The notes beneath the pieces were generated by a model, which worked only from the letters and a program-made list of their open reading frames with translations, did no database searches and had not been told where the DNA came from. Shown in pieces: positions 49,752-59,116 of a DNA stretch of 64,000 bases. Source of the DNA: Chthonobacter rhizosphaerae (GTDB lineage: Bacteria > Pseudomonadota > Alphaproteobacteria > Rhizobiales > Pleomorphomonadaceae); the NCBI RefSeq assembly GCF_013839525.1, contig NZ_JACDIS010000005.1, forward strand, positions 248,001-312,000. The letters are read 5' to 3'. The position numbers and the translations under genes were made by a program. How positions within the stretch are numbered: the first letter of the stretch is position 1; each line of letters begins with the position of its first letter.

Positions 49752-50789
49752 ATGCGCGTGACAACGCTTCTCGCCTCCGCCGCCCTCCTGGCGCTCGCCT
49801 CCGGGACCGCCGCCGCCGAACCGCTGAAGGTGGTGGCCACCTTCTCCATCCTCGGCGACATGGTCTCCCGCGTCGGCGGCGACCGTGTCGAGGTCACCAC
49901 GCTGGTGGGGCCGAACGGCGACGCCCACGTCTATCAGCCCACCCCGGCGGACGCCCGCTCCCTGCTCGGCGCCGATCTCGTGGTGGTGAACGGCCTCGGC
50001 TTTGAGGGCTTCCTCGATCGCCTTCTCACCGCCGCCGAGTACAAGGGCCCGGTCGTCACCGCCGCCGCCGCCGTGACGCCCATCGCGGGCGGCGAGGAGG
50101 AGGAGGAGCACGGCCACGGCGAGGCCGCCCATGCCGATGGTCACGGCCATGGCGAGGCGCACGCCGAGGCCGGACACGCGCACGGGGAGGCTCACGCCGA
50201 GGCCGAGCACGACCACGAGGAGGCGCAGGCGGACGGGCACGACGATCATCATGGCGGCCTCGACCCGCACGCCTGGCAGAGCATCGCCAACGCGAAGCTC
50301 TACGTTGAGGCGGTGACGGACGGCCTCTGCGGCGTCGATGCCTCCGGCTGCGACGGCTTCCGCGCCAACGCGGCGACCTATACGGCGGAGCTCGACGCCC
50401 TGGAGAAGGACGTGAAGGCGCGCATCGCCGCGATCCCGTCCGAGAAGAGGCGGGTGATCACCAGCCACGACGCCTTCGGATACTTCGCGGCCGCCTACGG
50501 CGTCCGTTTCCTCGCCCCGCAGGGCGTCTCCACCGAGAGCGAGGCGTCGGCGTCGGATGTGGCGCGCCTCGTCCGCCAGGTGCGGGAGACCGGCGTCAAG
50601 GTCCTCTTCGTGGAGAACGTCTCCGATCCGCGCCTTCTGGACCAGATCGCCCGCGAAAGCGGGGCCCGCATCGGCGGCGCGCTCTATTCGGACGCCCTGT
50701 CGCCTGCGGGCGAGCCGGGTGCCACCTATATCGACATGATGCGCCACAACGCCGATGCGCTCGTGTCGGCCATGGAGCAGAACTCCTGA
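49752..50789 (+). CDS. znuA: Periplasmic zinc-binding protein ZnuA
   Basis: The 345-residue protein has a Sec signal peptide (about 1-22, ending TAAAEP). It is a cluster A-I (ZnuA/TroA) metal-binding lipocalin-like fold: VATFSILGDMVSRVGGDRV, the first ligand His in NGDAHVYQPTPAD, then GLDPHAWQSIANA and ITSHDAFGYFAAAYG. A long acidic, His-rich loop (about 112-166, with HGHGE, HAHGE and HDDHHGG) is the zinc-capture loop of true ZnuA proteins. ATG 49752 was chosen over the coupled ATG 49713 because GGGAGA precedes it and the signal peptide begins there. Confidence 0.93.
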   Translation: MRVTTLLASAALLALASGTAAAEPLKVVATFSILGDMVSRVGGDRVEVTTLVGPNGDAHVYQPTPADARSLLGADLVVVNGLGFEGFLDRLLTAAEYKGPVVTAAAAVTPIAGGEEEEEHGHGEAAHADGHGHGEAHAEAGHAHGEAHAEAEHDHEEAQADGHDDHHGGLDPHAWQSIANAKLYVEAVTDGLCGVDASGCDGFRANAATYTAELDALEKDVKARIAAIPSEKRRVITSHDAFGYFAAAYGVRFLAPQGVSTESEASASDVARLVRQVRETGVKVLFVENVSDPRLLDQIARESGARIGGALYSDALSPAGEPGATYIDMMRHNADALVSAMEQNS

Positions 50790-50828
50790 CCAGAGGCCGG
50801 ATATCCTGACGCGAGCGCCTCGGCGCCG

Positions 50829-51914
50829 TCAGGCGTCCTGGCGTTCGCTCGCCGGCACGGCGGCGGCCGGCCCGGCCTCGGGCCGCTCGACGTCCGACGG
50901 GGCCGGGGCGGGCGGCGAGCCGGCGGTCGCCGGACCGGCGTCGGCGGCTTCGTCCGCCGGCGACCCGGTCGGCGCAGCCGCCGTCCGGAACCGGCGGATC
51001 CGGCGGGCGAGTTCGTCGATGCGCTCAGACCAGTCCACGGTCGCCTCCAGCCGGGTCGGCCGGGCGGGCTCGATTCCCGCCACGCCCGTATCGGTGGCGA
51101 GCGCCGCCGACGCGGACACCGGCATCCGGGGCGCGTCGTCGGGCCGAAGCGCCGATCCATAGGTCGTCACCGGTCCATCGGCCGAGACGCTCCCGCTCGC
51201 CTCCGCCGGCCCGGCGGCTTGCGCCGGCCGGAGGGGCACGGGGTCGAAGCCCCGGTCCCGCCGCTCCGGCGCGGCGGGCGAAAGCGCCGGCGCGGCCTGC
51301 GCGTCCGCCGGCCGCGGGCGCTCGTCGAGCTCCGCATAGTCCACGTCCACGTAGTCGTCGGCGGGCGCCGCGAAGGCCTCGTCCGTGTCGCTCCAGCCCA
51401 TCTCGGGCATCTGCGTCCGGAGCGTGTTGATGACCTGCTCGGCCTCGGCGACGCGGGTCTCGGCGGCGCGGGCGCGCTGCAGGAGGGCCGAGTAGCGGCG
51501 CTCCAGGTCGCGCCGCTCCACCGTCAGGCGGGCGACGGCCTCCTCCCGGTCGCGCAACTGGGCGTGGAGCGCCGCGAAGCGCTCCTCGGTCTCGCGAAGG
51601 GCGGTGGTCAGCGACTGGACCTCGGCGCGCGCCGCGCTCACCTGCAGGCTCTCCTCGGCGCGGGCCATCCGCTCCTCGGTCAGCCTCTCGCGCAGCATGG
51701 CGGATTCCGCCTCCACCCGGGCCGTGCGGGCGGCGAACAGGGCGCGCACGGCGTCCTTGGCGGCGGCGATCTCGTTCAGCGAGCGGGGCAGGCGCGCCTC
51801 GGCCTCCTTGCGGGCGAGGCGGGCCGCACGGCGGGTGAAGGCCGGAAAGACCAGGAGGGCGATCAGCCCGGCCGCCAGGGCACCGAGCGTGAAGACGAGG
51901 GCGCTTTCGATCAC
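50829..51914 (-). CDS. Membrane-anchored coiled-coil protein, unknown function
   Basis: In this 361-residue protein, residues 5-27 are a hydrophobic helix at the N-terminus with the bulk in the cytoplasm. About 30-165 is a long alternating-charge coiled coil rich in Ala, Arg and Glu, and the rest is Ala/Pro-rich and likely disordered. A short repeat-like segment, WSERIDELARRIRRFR, is near the end. Proteins with this architecture are conserved in Rhizobiales but their role is unknown to me. It is a single gene convergent with znuA; a CCTGACG/CCGTCAGG repeat around 50803-50832 lies at the junction. Confidence 0.65.
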   Translation of the reverse strand: MIESALVFTLGALAAGLIALLVFPAFTRRAARLARKEAEARLPRSLNEIAAAKDAVRALFAARTARVEAESAMLRERLTEERMARAEESLQVSAARAEVQSLTTALRETEERFAALHAQLRDREEAVARLTVERRDLERRYSALLQRARAAETRVAEAEQVINTLRTQMPEMGWSDTDEAFAAPADDYVDVDYAELDERPRPADAQAAPALSPAAPERRDRGFDPVPLRPAQAAGPAEASGSVSADGPVTTYGSALRPDDAPRMPVSASAALATDTGVAGIEPARPTRLEATVDWSERIDELARRIRRFRTAAAPTGSPADEAADAGPATAGSPPAPAPSDVERPEAGPAAAVPASERQDA

Positions 51915-52032
51915 ATCGGGTCCGACGGTGACGACATCGGGTCTCCGGGCGCCGCCAGCCGGGCGCCCGGGCCATTCCTGCCACTTGGACCCAACGGCGG
52001 CGCCGGGTCAAGCGGGCCGCGGCGGCGCCGGC

Positions 52033-52638
52033 TCAGAACGGGTTCCAGGTCGGCTCCGGCGTGAACTTCAGATAGCCGACGTTGATGCCGAGCCGCGCGC
52101 CGAGCCCGGAGCGGACCGGCACCAGGGTCACGTCGCCGGCCCTGAGCGCCGTCAGGCCGAAACCGCCCACAAGATAGGCCGATCCGGCGACGCCGCCGTA
52201 GCGGTTGAAGAGGGCGTTCACGGACGGAAGATTGTAGATCAGCACCATGGTGCGGGCGCCGTCCGCGCCGAGGTCGAGGCCGAGCGAAGGGCCCTGCCAG
52301 TAGACCCGGTGCGTGCCGGCGTTGCGGGTGTAGAGCATGCCCTCGCCATAGCGCAGGCCGCCGAAGAGCGCGGCGCCGCCTTCCTGGCCGAGCACGTAGC
52401 CGTTCGGCTGGCCGTAGTCCGCCACGGCCTTCTCGATCACGGTCGCGAGCCCGCTCGACACCTCGCCGAAGAAGGCGTTACCGGCGTTGACCAGTTCCTC
52501 CGAGGAGAAGTTGGTGCCGGCGCCCGGCTGCGGCGCGCGGGCCTGCTGGGCGAAGGCGCCCGCCGGCGGCGCCATCAGGAGGGCCACCAAGGCGAGAAGC
52601 GCCGTCACAATCCGAAACCGATCGAACAACCGCACCAT
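52033..52638 (-). CDS. eipA: EipA family (DUF1134) envelope integrity protein
   Basis: The protein has 201 residues from ATG 52638 with a Sec signal peptide (about 1-30). The body has the DUF1134 pattern: NFSSEELVNAGNAFFGEVSSGLATVIEKA, YGEGMLYTRN, YWQGPSLGLDLGADGARTMVLIYN and GVAGSAYLVGGFGLTAL. EipA of Brucella is a periplasmic beta-barrel-like protein needed for envelope integrity, and its gene is bound by CtrA. A lone TTAACC half-site (52668-52673) lies 30 bases upstream of the start, but not a full CtrA box. It is divergent from the YHS protein gene. Confidence 0.9.
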   Translation of the reverse strand: MVRLFDRFRIVTALLALVALLMAPPAGAFAQQARAPQPGAGTNFSSEELVNAGNAFFGEVSSGLATVIEKAVADYGQPNGYVLGQEGGAALFGGLRYGEGMLYTRNAGTHRVYWQGPSLGLDLGADGARTMVLIYNLPSVNALFNRYGGVAGSAYLVGGFGLTALRAGDVTLVPVRSGLGARLGINVGYLKFTPEPTWNPF

Positions 52639-52743
52639 GTCTGCCCTCCCATCCTGGTCGGCCGCCGTTAACCGGGCCGACAGGTCCGCGCCGATATCAA
52701 TGCGAAAGACACCATCATCCGAATCGATAATCCGTTGCGTCCC

Positions 52744-53268
52744 ATGTGTAGCGCGAATCCGGCAGGAGAACGGCGGCGCCGGCGGAAAACGGCGGCGGCG
52801 ACGCTGGCGGTCGTTCTCGCGGCTGCGACGGCCGGTCTCGCCGGGCCGTGGACCCGCCCGGCGGCCGCGTCCGCCCTCAACGAGCGCATCGTGCACGACC
52901 CCTACACCGGGCTCGCCCTCGGCGGCTACGATCCGGTCGCCTATTTCACCGACGGCGCGGCGGTGCGCGGGCGCGGGATCGAGGTGGTCTGGGACGGGGG
53001 CTACTGGCGGTTCGCCAACCCGGGCAACGCGGCGGCCTTCGCGGCCGCCCCCACGGTCTACGCCCCGCTCTTCGGCGGCCACTGCGCCGCCAGCCTCGCC
53101 CGGGGCGCCCTCCAGCCCGGCGATCCGGAGATCTTCCTGATCCACCGGTCCAGGCTCCTGTTCTTCGCCCGCGCGGCCGACCGGGACGCCTTCCTGGCCG
53201 ATCCGGACGGCCAGCTCGGCCGCGCGTTCGAGCGCTGGCCGACCCTGTCGGCGGTCCTCGCGCGCTGA
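52744..53268 (+). CDS. Exported YHS-domain protein
   Basis: The protein has 174 residues from ATG 52744. The N-terminus (RRRRRKTAAATLAVVLAAATAGLAGP) has a twin-arginine-like basic stretch plus hydrophobic core, so it is exported. The rest shows HDPYTGLALGGYDPVAYFTDGAA, YWRFANPGNAAAFAAAPTVYAPLFGGHCAASLARG, the YHS family pattern. The domain is linked to metal or sulfur handling, but no function is established. It is divergent from eipA, separated by 105 bases. Confidence 0.8.
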   Translation: MCSANPAGERRRRRKTAAATLAVVLAAATAGLAGPWTRPAAASALNERIVHDPYTGLALGGYDPVAYFTDGAAVRGRGIEVVWDGGYWRFANPGNAAAFAAAPTVYAPLFGGHCAASLARGALQPGDPEIFLIHRSRLLFFARAADRDAFLADPDGQLGRAFERWPTLSAVLAR

Positions 53269-53410
53269 ATCGGGCGGCTTTCTGCCGTCCGCGCCGACAG
53301 TCCCCGGTTGGCAGGCGGGTTTTCGGCCTGTATCCACAGGACAACGGCCGATGTTTCGATTCGAGGCAGCGGTCACCCCTTGACGCCTCACGTCCGGACC
53401 CGAGACCGCC

Positions 53411-54055
53411 ATGACCGAGCCGACCAAGATCGAAGCGCTCGACTTCGCAGCCCTCCTGTGCTCCCGCGTCTGCCACGACATCATCTCGCCCGTCGGCGCC
53501 ATCACCAACGGCCTGGAGGTGCTGGACGAGGAGGACAATGAGGAGATGAAGGCCTTCGCCTTCGACCTCATCCGCAAGAGCGCCAAGACCGCGTCCTCCA
53601 AGCTCCAGTTCGCCCGGCTGGCCTTCGGGGCGGCCGGTTCGGCCGGCGCCGAGGTGGACCTCGGCGACGCCGAGACGGTGGCCAAGCGCTACATGGAGGG
53701 CGAGAAGGCGGACCTGGTCTGGCAGGCGGAGCGCCGGCTGCTGCCGAAGAACCAGGTCAAGCTGATGCTCAATCTTCTCCTGGTGTCGCTCCACGCCGTG
53801 CCGCGCGGCGGCAAGATCGTGGTCCGCACCGAGGGCGACATGCCGTGCCCGGCCCAGATCATCGAGGCGACCGGGCCGTCGTCCCGCATCCCGCCCCGGG
53901 TGGCCGACCTCATCAACGGCGACGTCGGCGACGGCCTCGACGCCCACGCGATCCAGCCGTACTACGCCGGCTCGCTCGCCCGCGAAGCGGGACTCACCGT
54001 CAAGATCAGTAAAAGTGAAGAGACCGTTATCTTCGAAGCGCGACCCACAGTCTAA
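53411..54055 (+). CDS. chpT: Histidine phosphotransferase ChpT
   Basis: The 214-residue cytoplasmic protein carries phosphate from the CckA kinase to the master cell-cycle regulators CtrA and CpdR. The phosphoacceptor is H22 in the motif CSRVCHDIISPVGAITNG. The second part (about 85-205) is a degenerate ATPase-like fold without ATP-binding residues. The family pattern DLIRKSAKTASSKLQFARLAFGAAGS is present. It ends 161 bases before cheA and is transcribed the same way. CtrA-type sites at 1010, 54103 and 63886 make it plausible that several genes here are read out by this relay. Confidence 0.93.
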   Translation: MTEPTKIEALDFAALLCSRVCHDIISPVGAITNGLEVLDEEDNEEMKAFAFDLIRKSAKTASSKLQFARLAFGAAGSAGAEVDLGDAETVAKRYMEGEKADLVWQAERRLLPKNQVKLMLNLLLVSLHAVPRGGKIVVRTEGDMPCPAQIIEATGPSSRIPPRVADLINGDVGDGLDAHAIQPYYAGSLAREAGLTVKISKSEETVIFEARPTV

Positions 54056-54102
54056 AATAGAAAGAAGCAAATCTGCTATTCGGTTGGATGCGCCCTTCGG
54101 AT

Positions 54103-54119
54103 TTCAACCAATCTTAACC
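54103..54119 (+). promoter_or_regulatory. Near-CtrA box upstream of cheA
   Basis: TTCA (54103-54106), seven bases, TTAACC (54114-54119): one mismatch from TTAA-N7-TTAACC. It lies about 100 bases before cheA, in the AT-rich 161-base gap after chpT. Confidence 0.45.
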
Positions 54120-54216
54120 GTTTGACTGGACACTTCCCCAGAGTGCGACGAGTGCTGCCTGTCGCGAAAACAGTCGGTGGCGGGATGACCTGACGCCGAC
54201 CTTCTGGGGGTGAGCG

Positions 54217-57030
54217 ATGGATGACCTGCTTCGGGAATTCCTGACGGAGACCAACGAGTCTCTCGACGTCGTCGACGTCGAACTCGTCAAGTTTGAACAA
54301 GAGCCGAACAACGCTCGGATTCTGGACAATATCTTCCGGCTGGTCCACACCATCAAGGGCACCTGCGGCTTCCTGGGGCTCCCCCGGCTCGAAGCGCTGG
54401 CCCACGCGGCCGAGACCCTCATGGGCAAGTTCCGCGAGGGCGCTCCGGTCACCAAGGAGGCGGTCAGCCTCATCCTCCAGACCATCGACCGGATCAAGGG
54501 CATCCTGGCCGAGCTGGAGGCCCTGGAGGGCGAGGAGCCGAAGGGCGACGACGGCGACCTGATCTCGCAGCTGGAGGCCATGTCGCTCGCCGGCGACGCC
54601 GCCAAGGCGGCTGCCAAGAAGCCGGCGGAAGCGCCGGCAGCGGCCAAGAAACCCAAGGAGGAGAGCGCCGGCTCCCTGGTCTACCAGGTGCTGGAGCGCG
54701 GCCTGCGTCCGGGCGAGGTGTCCCTCGACGACCTGGAGAAGGCCTTCCGCGAAACCGCCGTGGAGGTTCCCGCCGAGCCCGAGGCGCCGGTCGAGGCCGT
54801 GGCCGTCGCCGATGCGGCGCCCGCCTCCCACCAGACCCAGCAGGGCATCGACCTCGTCAAGGTGGCCGCCGAGATCGAGGCGCGCCTCAACAAGCAGACC
54901 GAGACCAAGCCGGAGAAGGCCGAGAAGGTCGCCGACGACAAGGACTCGGACGCCGACGCCAAGGGCGACGGCAAGGGCTCCGTGTCGAGCCAGTCCATCC
55001 GCGTCAACGTGGAGACGCTCGAGCACCTGATGACCATGGTGTCCGAGCTCGTGCTCACCCGCAACCAGCTCCTGGAGATCGTCCGCCGTCACGAGGACAG
55101 CGAGTTCAAGGTCCCGCTGCAGCGCCTCTCCAACGTCACGGCCGAGCTGCAGGAAGGCGTCATGAAGACGCGCATGCAGCCGATCGGCAACGCGTGGCAG
55201 AAGCTGCCGCGCATCGTCCGGGACCTCGCCGGCGAACTCGGCAAGCAGATCGAGCTGGAGATGCTCGGCGCCGAGACCGAGCTCGACCGGCAGGTGCTGG
55301 AGCTGATCAAGGATCCGCTGACCCACATGGTCCGCAACTCCGCCGACCACGGCCTGGAGAAGCCGGAGGACCGCAAGGCGGCCGGCAAGCCGGAGAAGGG
55401 CACGATCAAGCTCTCCGCCTATCACGAGGGCGGCCACATCATCATCGACATCGCCGACGACGGCCGCGGCCTCAACGTGGAGCGGATCAAGCAGAAGGTC
55501 GTCGAGAACGGGCTCGCCAGCGAGGCCGAGCTCGAGAAGATGTCGGAAGGCCAGATCTTCAAGTACATCTTCGCGCCGGGCTTCTCCACCGCCGCCAAGG
55601 TGACGAGCGTCTCCGGCCGCGGCGTCGGCATGGACGTGGTGCGCACCAACATCGAGATGATCGGCGGCACCATCGACCTGAAGTCGGTGGCCGGCAAGGG
55701 CTCCACCTTCACCATCAAGATCCCGCTGACGCTCGCCATCGTGTCCACGCTCATCGTGGAGAGCGCCGGCGACCGCTTCGCCATCCCGCAGCTCTCCGTC
55801 GTGGAGCTCGTCCGCGTCCAGTCCAACTCGGAGCACCGGATCGAGCGCATCAAGGACACGCCGGTCCTGCGCCTGCGCAACAAGCTGCTGCCGCTGGTGC
55901 CGCTCGCCCGCATCCTCGGCGTCGCCGAGGAGGGGGAGAAGAGCGAGGACGACGGCTTCATCGTCGTCATGCAGGTCGGCAACGTCACCTTCGGCATGGT
56001 GGTGGACGGCGTCTTCCACACGGAGGAGATCGTCGTCAAGCCGATGTCCAAGATGCTCCGGCACATCACCATGTTCTCGGGCAACACCATTCTCGGCGAC
56101 GGCTCGGTGATCATGATCGTCGACCCGAACGGGGTGGCGAGCGCGATCGGCACCGCCGTCGCGGCCGAGGTGAACGAGAAGGAGGATGCCGCCAAGGCCC
56201 GGTCCGTGGACGACCCGGCGAAGGTCTCCATGCTGCTCTTCCGCGCCGGCTCGCCGGAGCCGAAGGCGGTGCCGCTGTCCCTCGTCACGCGCCTGGAGGA
56301 GTTCGACATCGACAAGATCGAGCATTCCAACGGCCGCGACCTCGTCCAGTACCGCGGCTCGCTCATGCCGCTCGTCTACCTCAGCCACACCGTCCAGCGG
56401 CGCACGGAAGGCACCCAGCCCATGCTGGTCTTCTCCGACAGCGGCCGCTCCATGGGCCTCGTCGTGGACGAGATCGTCGACATCGTGGAGGAGCAGCTGG
56501 ACATCCAAGTCGGCTCCGACATCTCCGGCGTCCTCGGCTCGGCGGTGATCAAGGGCAAGGCCACCGAGATCATCGACATCGGCCACTTCCTGCCGCTCGC
56601 CTTCGAGGACTGGTTCCACCGCAAGGAGATCTCCTCCGCGGCGCTCACCCGCTCGCTCCTCTTCATCGACGACAGCCCGTTCTTCCGAAACATGCTGGGC
56701 CCGGTGCTGAAGGCGGCCGGTTTCGACGTGACCACCTGCGGGTCCGCCACCGAGGCCATGCGCCGCCTCGGCGAAGGCGAGCGGTATGACGTCATCGTGT
56801 CCGACATCGAGATGCCGGGCGTGAACGGGTTCGAGCTCGCCGAGATGCTGCGCCGCGACCCGCGCTTCCGCCAGACGCCGATCATCGCCCTGTCGGCCGT
56901 CTGCACCCCCGCCTCCATCGAGCGGGGCCGCCAGTCGGGCTTCGACGACTACGTCGCCAAGTTCGACCGCCCTGGCCTCATCGCCTCGCTCAAGGAATTC
57001 ACCAGCCACGAAGTCGGACTCGCCGCATGA
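54217..57030 (+). CDS. cheA: Hybrid chemotaxis kinase CheA with receiver domain
   Basis: The 937-residue kinase autophosphorylates on H44 (LVHTIKGTCGFLG) in an N-terminal HPt domain (1-110). A variable linker follows, then the dimerisation domain (about 255-325, LMTMVSELVLTRNQLLEI). The ATPase domain (about 330-500) has NSADHGLEK, DDGRGLN and GRGVGMDV. Two CheW-like domains come next (about 505-640 and 680-800), and a C-terminal receiver (about 810-930) has the Asp in IVSDIEMPGV and the Lys in YVAKFDR. The extra CheW domain and receiver are FrzE/alternative-function-like and may tune or sink phosphate. It heads a che operon with no MCP or flagellar gene alongside. Confidence 0.94.
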   Translation: MDDLLREFLTETNESLDVVDVELVKFEQEPNNARILDNIFRLVHTIKGTCGFLGLPRLEALAHAAETLMGKFREGAPVTKEAVSLILQTIDRIKGILAELEALEGEEPKGDDGDLISQLEAMSLAGDAAKAAAKKPAEAPAAAKKPKEESAGSLVYQVLERGLRPGEVSLDDLEKAFRETAVEVPAEPEAPVEAVAVADAAPASHQTQQGIDLVKVAAEIEARLNKQTETKPEKAEKVADDKDSDADAKGDGKGSVSSQSIRVNVETLEHLMTMVSELVLTRNQLLEIVRRHEDSEFKVPLQRLSNVTAELQEGVMKTRMQPIGNAWQKLPRIVRDLAGELGKQIELEMLGAETELDRQVLELIKDPLTHMVRNSADHGLEKPEDRKAAGKPEKGTIKLSAYHEGGHIIIDIADDGRGLNVERIKQKVVENGLASEAELEKMSEGQIFKYIFAPGFSTAAKVTSVSGRGVGMDVVRTNIEMIGGTIDLKSVAGKGSTFTIKIPLTLAIVSTLIVESAGDRFAIPQLSVVELVRVQSNSEHRIERIKDTPVLRLRNKLLPLVPLARILGVAEEGEKSEDDGFIVVMQVGNVTFGMVVDGVFHTEEIVVKPMSKMLRHITMFSGNTILGDGSVIMIVDPNGVASAIGTAVAAEVNEKEDAAKARSVDDPAKVSMLLFRAGSPEPKAVPLSLVTRLEEFDIDKIEHSNGRDLVQYRGSLMPLVYLSHTVQRRTEGTQPMLVFSDSGRSMGLVVDEIVDIVEEQLDIQVGSDISGVLGSAVIKGKATEIIDIGHFLPLAFEDWFHRKEISSAALTRSLLFIDDSPFFRNMLGPVLKAAGFDVTTCGSATEAMRRLGEGERYDVIVSDIEMPGVNGFELAEMLRRDPRFRQTPIIALSAVCTPASIERGRQSGFDDYVAKFDRPGLIASLKEFTSHEVGLAA

Positions 57031-57521
57031 GCAAAGCACCCGCGACCGCGCCCGGCGCCGCCGCCAACGACGCCCACCAGGACTCGATCCAGTACGTGAC
57101 CGTCATGATCGGCGGTCAGCTGTTCGGCCTGCCCATCCACAAGGTGCACGACGTGTTCGTGCCCGAGAGCATGACCCGGGTGCCCCTGTCGGCGCCCGAG
57201 ATCGCCGGCGTGCTGAACCTGCGCGGCCGGATCGTGACGGCCATCAATATGCGACGGCGGCTCGGCCTCCCGCCGCGCGAGGGCAGCTCCAGCATCATGG
57301 CCGTGGGCATCGAGTACCGCGGCGAATCCTACGGGCTGATCATCGACGAGGTCGGCGAGGTCCTGAACCTGCAGACCAGCGGGCGGGAATCCAACCCGGC
57401 CAACCTCGATCGCCGGTGGGCCGAGATCTCCGGCGGCGTCCATCGCCTGTCCGGCCAGCTCATGGTCATCCTGGACGTCGAGCGCGTGCTCGGCCGCATG
57501 CTTGACCAGCTTGCCGCGTGA
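57027..57521 (+). CDS. cheW: Coupling protein CheW
   Basis: The protein has 164 residues and its ATG overlaps the cheA stop as ATGA. A short polar N-terminus of 20 residues is followed by a typical CheW fold: QYVTVMIGGQLFGLPIHKVHDVFVPE, VPLSAPEIAGVLNLRGRIVTAINMRRRLGL and GLIIDEVGEVLNLQ. It links chemoreceptors to CheA, competing with the CheW-like domains within CheA itself. Confidence 0.95.
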   Translation: MSKAPATAPGAAANDAHQDSIQYVTVMIGGQLFGLPIHKVHDVFVPESMTRVPLSAPEIAGVLNLRGRIVTAINMRRRLGLPPREGSSSIMAVGIEYRGESYGLIIDEVGEVLNLQTSGRESNPANLDRRWAEISGGVHRLSGQLMVILDVERVLGRMLDQLAA

Positions 57522-57565
57522 ACAAGTCCGGCGGGGGTGACCGCCCGGGACCCTGGGAGAGTGGA

Positions 57566-57931
<366 letters not shown>

Positions 57932-57958
57932 CTCGATAGCATGAAGGGGGGCAGCATC

Positions 57959-59116
57959 ATGTCGGCAATCGCTCGGCACACGAATGCCGCGGGCGCAGCC
58001 ACGAATCCGATCCGCGTGATGGTCGTCGACGACAGCGTCGTCGTCCGCGGGATCGTCGGTCGCTGGATCGAGGAGGATCCGGCCATGACCCTCGTGGCCA
58101 GCCACCGCAACGGCCGACTGGCGGTGGACGACGTGACCAAGTCCAACCCGGACGTGGTCATCCTGGACATCGAGATGCCGGACATGGACGGGCTCACCGC
58201 CCTGCCGTTGCTTCTGGAGAAGAAGCGCGACCTGTTCGTCCTCGTCGCCTCCACGCTCACGAGGCGCAACGCCGAGATCTCGCTGAAGGCCCTGCAGCTC
58301 GGCGCCGCCGACTACGTGCCCAAGCCGGAGACCAATTCGGGCGTGACCACGTCGGCGGACTTCCGCCGCGAGCTCGTGGACAAGGTCCTCCACCTCGGCC
58401 AGCGCGCCCGCTCCCGCGTCACCGGCCGCCCCTCCACGCCCGGCAGCGGCATGCCCGTCATCGGCCGCCCGGCGCCCGCGCCGGCGGCCAAGGCCAAGGC
58501 CTCCTTCACGATCCGAGCCTATTCGTCCGTCCGCCCGCGCATCCTGGCGATCGGCAGCTCCACCGGCGGCCCGCAGGCGCTCAACACGCTCTTCGGCGAG
58601 ATCGGCTCGTCCATCGGCCAGGTGCCGGTGGTGATCACCCAGCACATGCCGCCCACCTTCACGGCCATCCTGGCCGAACACCTGTCGAAGGCCGCCGGAC
58701 GCCCGGCCGCCGAGGGCAAGGACGGCGACGTGCTCGCCCCCGGCCGGATCTACGTGGCGCCCGGCGGCAAGCACATGATCCTCGCCCGCCACGGCGCCGA
58801 CACGGTGGTCCGCCTCACCGACGGTCCGCCGGTCAACTTCTGCAAGCCGGCGGTCGACCCGCTGTTCAAGACCGTCGCCGAGATCTACGGCAACGCAAGC
58901 CTCGCCGTCGTGCTCACCGGCATGGGGTCGGACGGCGCGGGCGGCGTCGGCGACATCGGCCGGGCGGGTGGCAGCATCATCGCCCAGGACGAGGAGACCA
59001 GCGTGGTCTGGGGCATGCCCGGCGCCGCGGCCCACACGGGCCAGTGTTCCGACGTGCTGCCGCTTCCGGAGATCGGCCGCAAGGTGTCGCGCATCCTGCT
59101 CGGAGGGCGCCCATGA
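57959..59116 (+). CDS. cheB: Protein-glutamate methylesterase CheB
   Basis: The protein has 385 residues from ATG 57959 (GGGGGG upstream; ATG 57941 is an alternative). The N-terminal receiver has the Asp in VVILDIEMPDMDG. After a 60-residue linker rich in Ala/Pro comes the CheB catalytic domain with Ser in IGSSTGGPQAL, His in TQHMPPTFT and Asp in LTGMGSDGA. It demethylates or deamidates chemoreceptors. It overlaps cheR by ATGA. Confidence 0.95.
   Translation: MSAIARHTNAAGAATNPIRVMVVDDSVVVRGIVGRWIEEDPAMTLVASHRNGRLAVDDVTKSNPDVVILDIEMPDMDGLTALPLLLEKKRDLFVLVASTLTRRNAEISLKALQLGAADYVPKPETNSGVTTSADFRRELVDKVLHLGQRARSRVTGRPSTPGSGMPVIGRPAPAPAAKAKASFTIRAYSSVRPRILAIGSSTGGPQALNTLFGEIGSSIGQVPVVITQHMPPTFTAILAEHLSKAAGRPAAEGKDGDVLAPGRIYVAPGGKHMILARHGADTVVRLTDGPPVNFCKPAVDPLFKTVAEIYGNASLAVVLTGMGSDGAGGVGDIGRAGGSIIAQDEETSVVWGMPGAAAHTGQCSDVLPLPEIGRKVSRILLGGRP

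Noticed and set aside
54076-57039. A 987-codon open frame on the minus strand opposite cheA
   Set aside because: It is the antisense shadow of cheA in GC-rich codon usage. It has no recognisable domain and runs through the chpT-cheA gap; cheA itself has every family motif.
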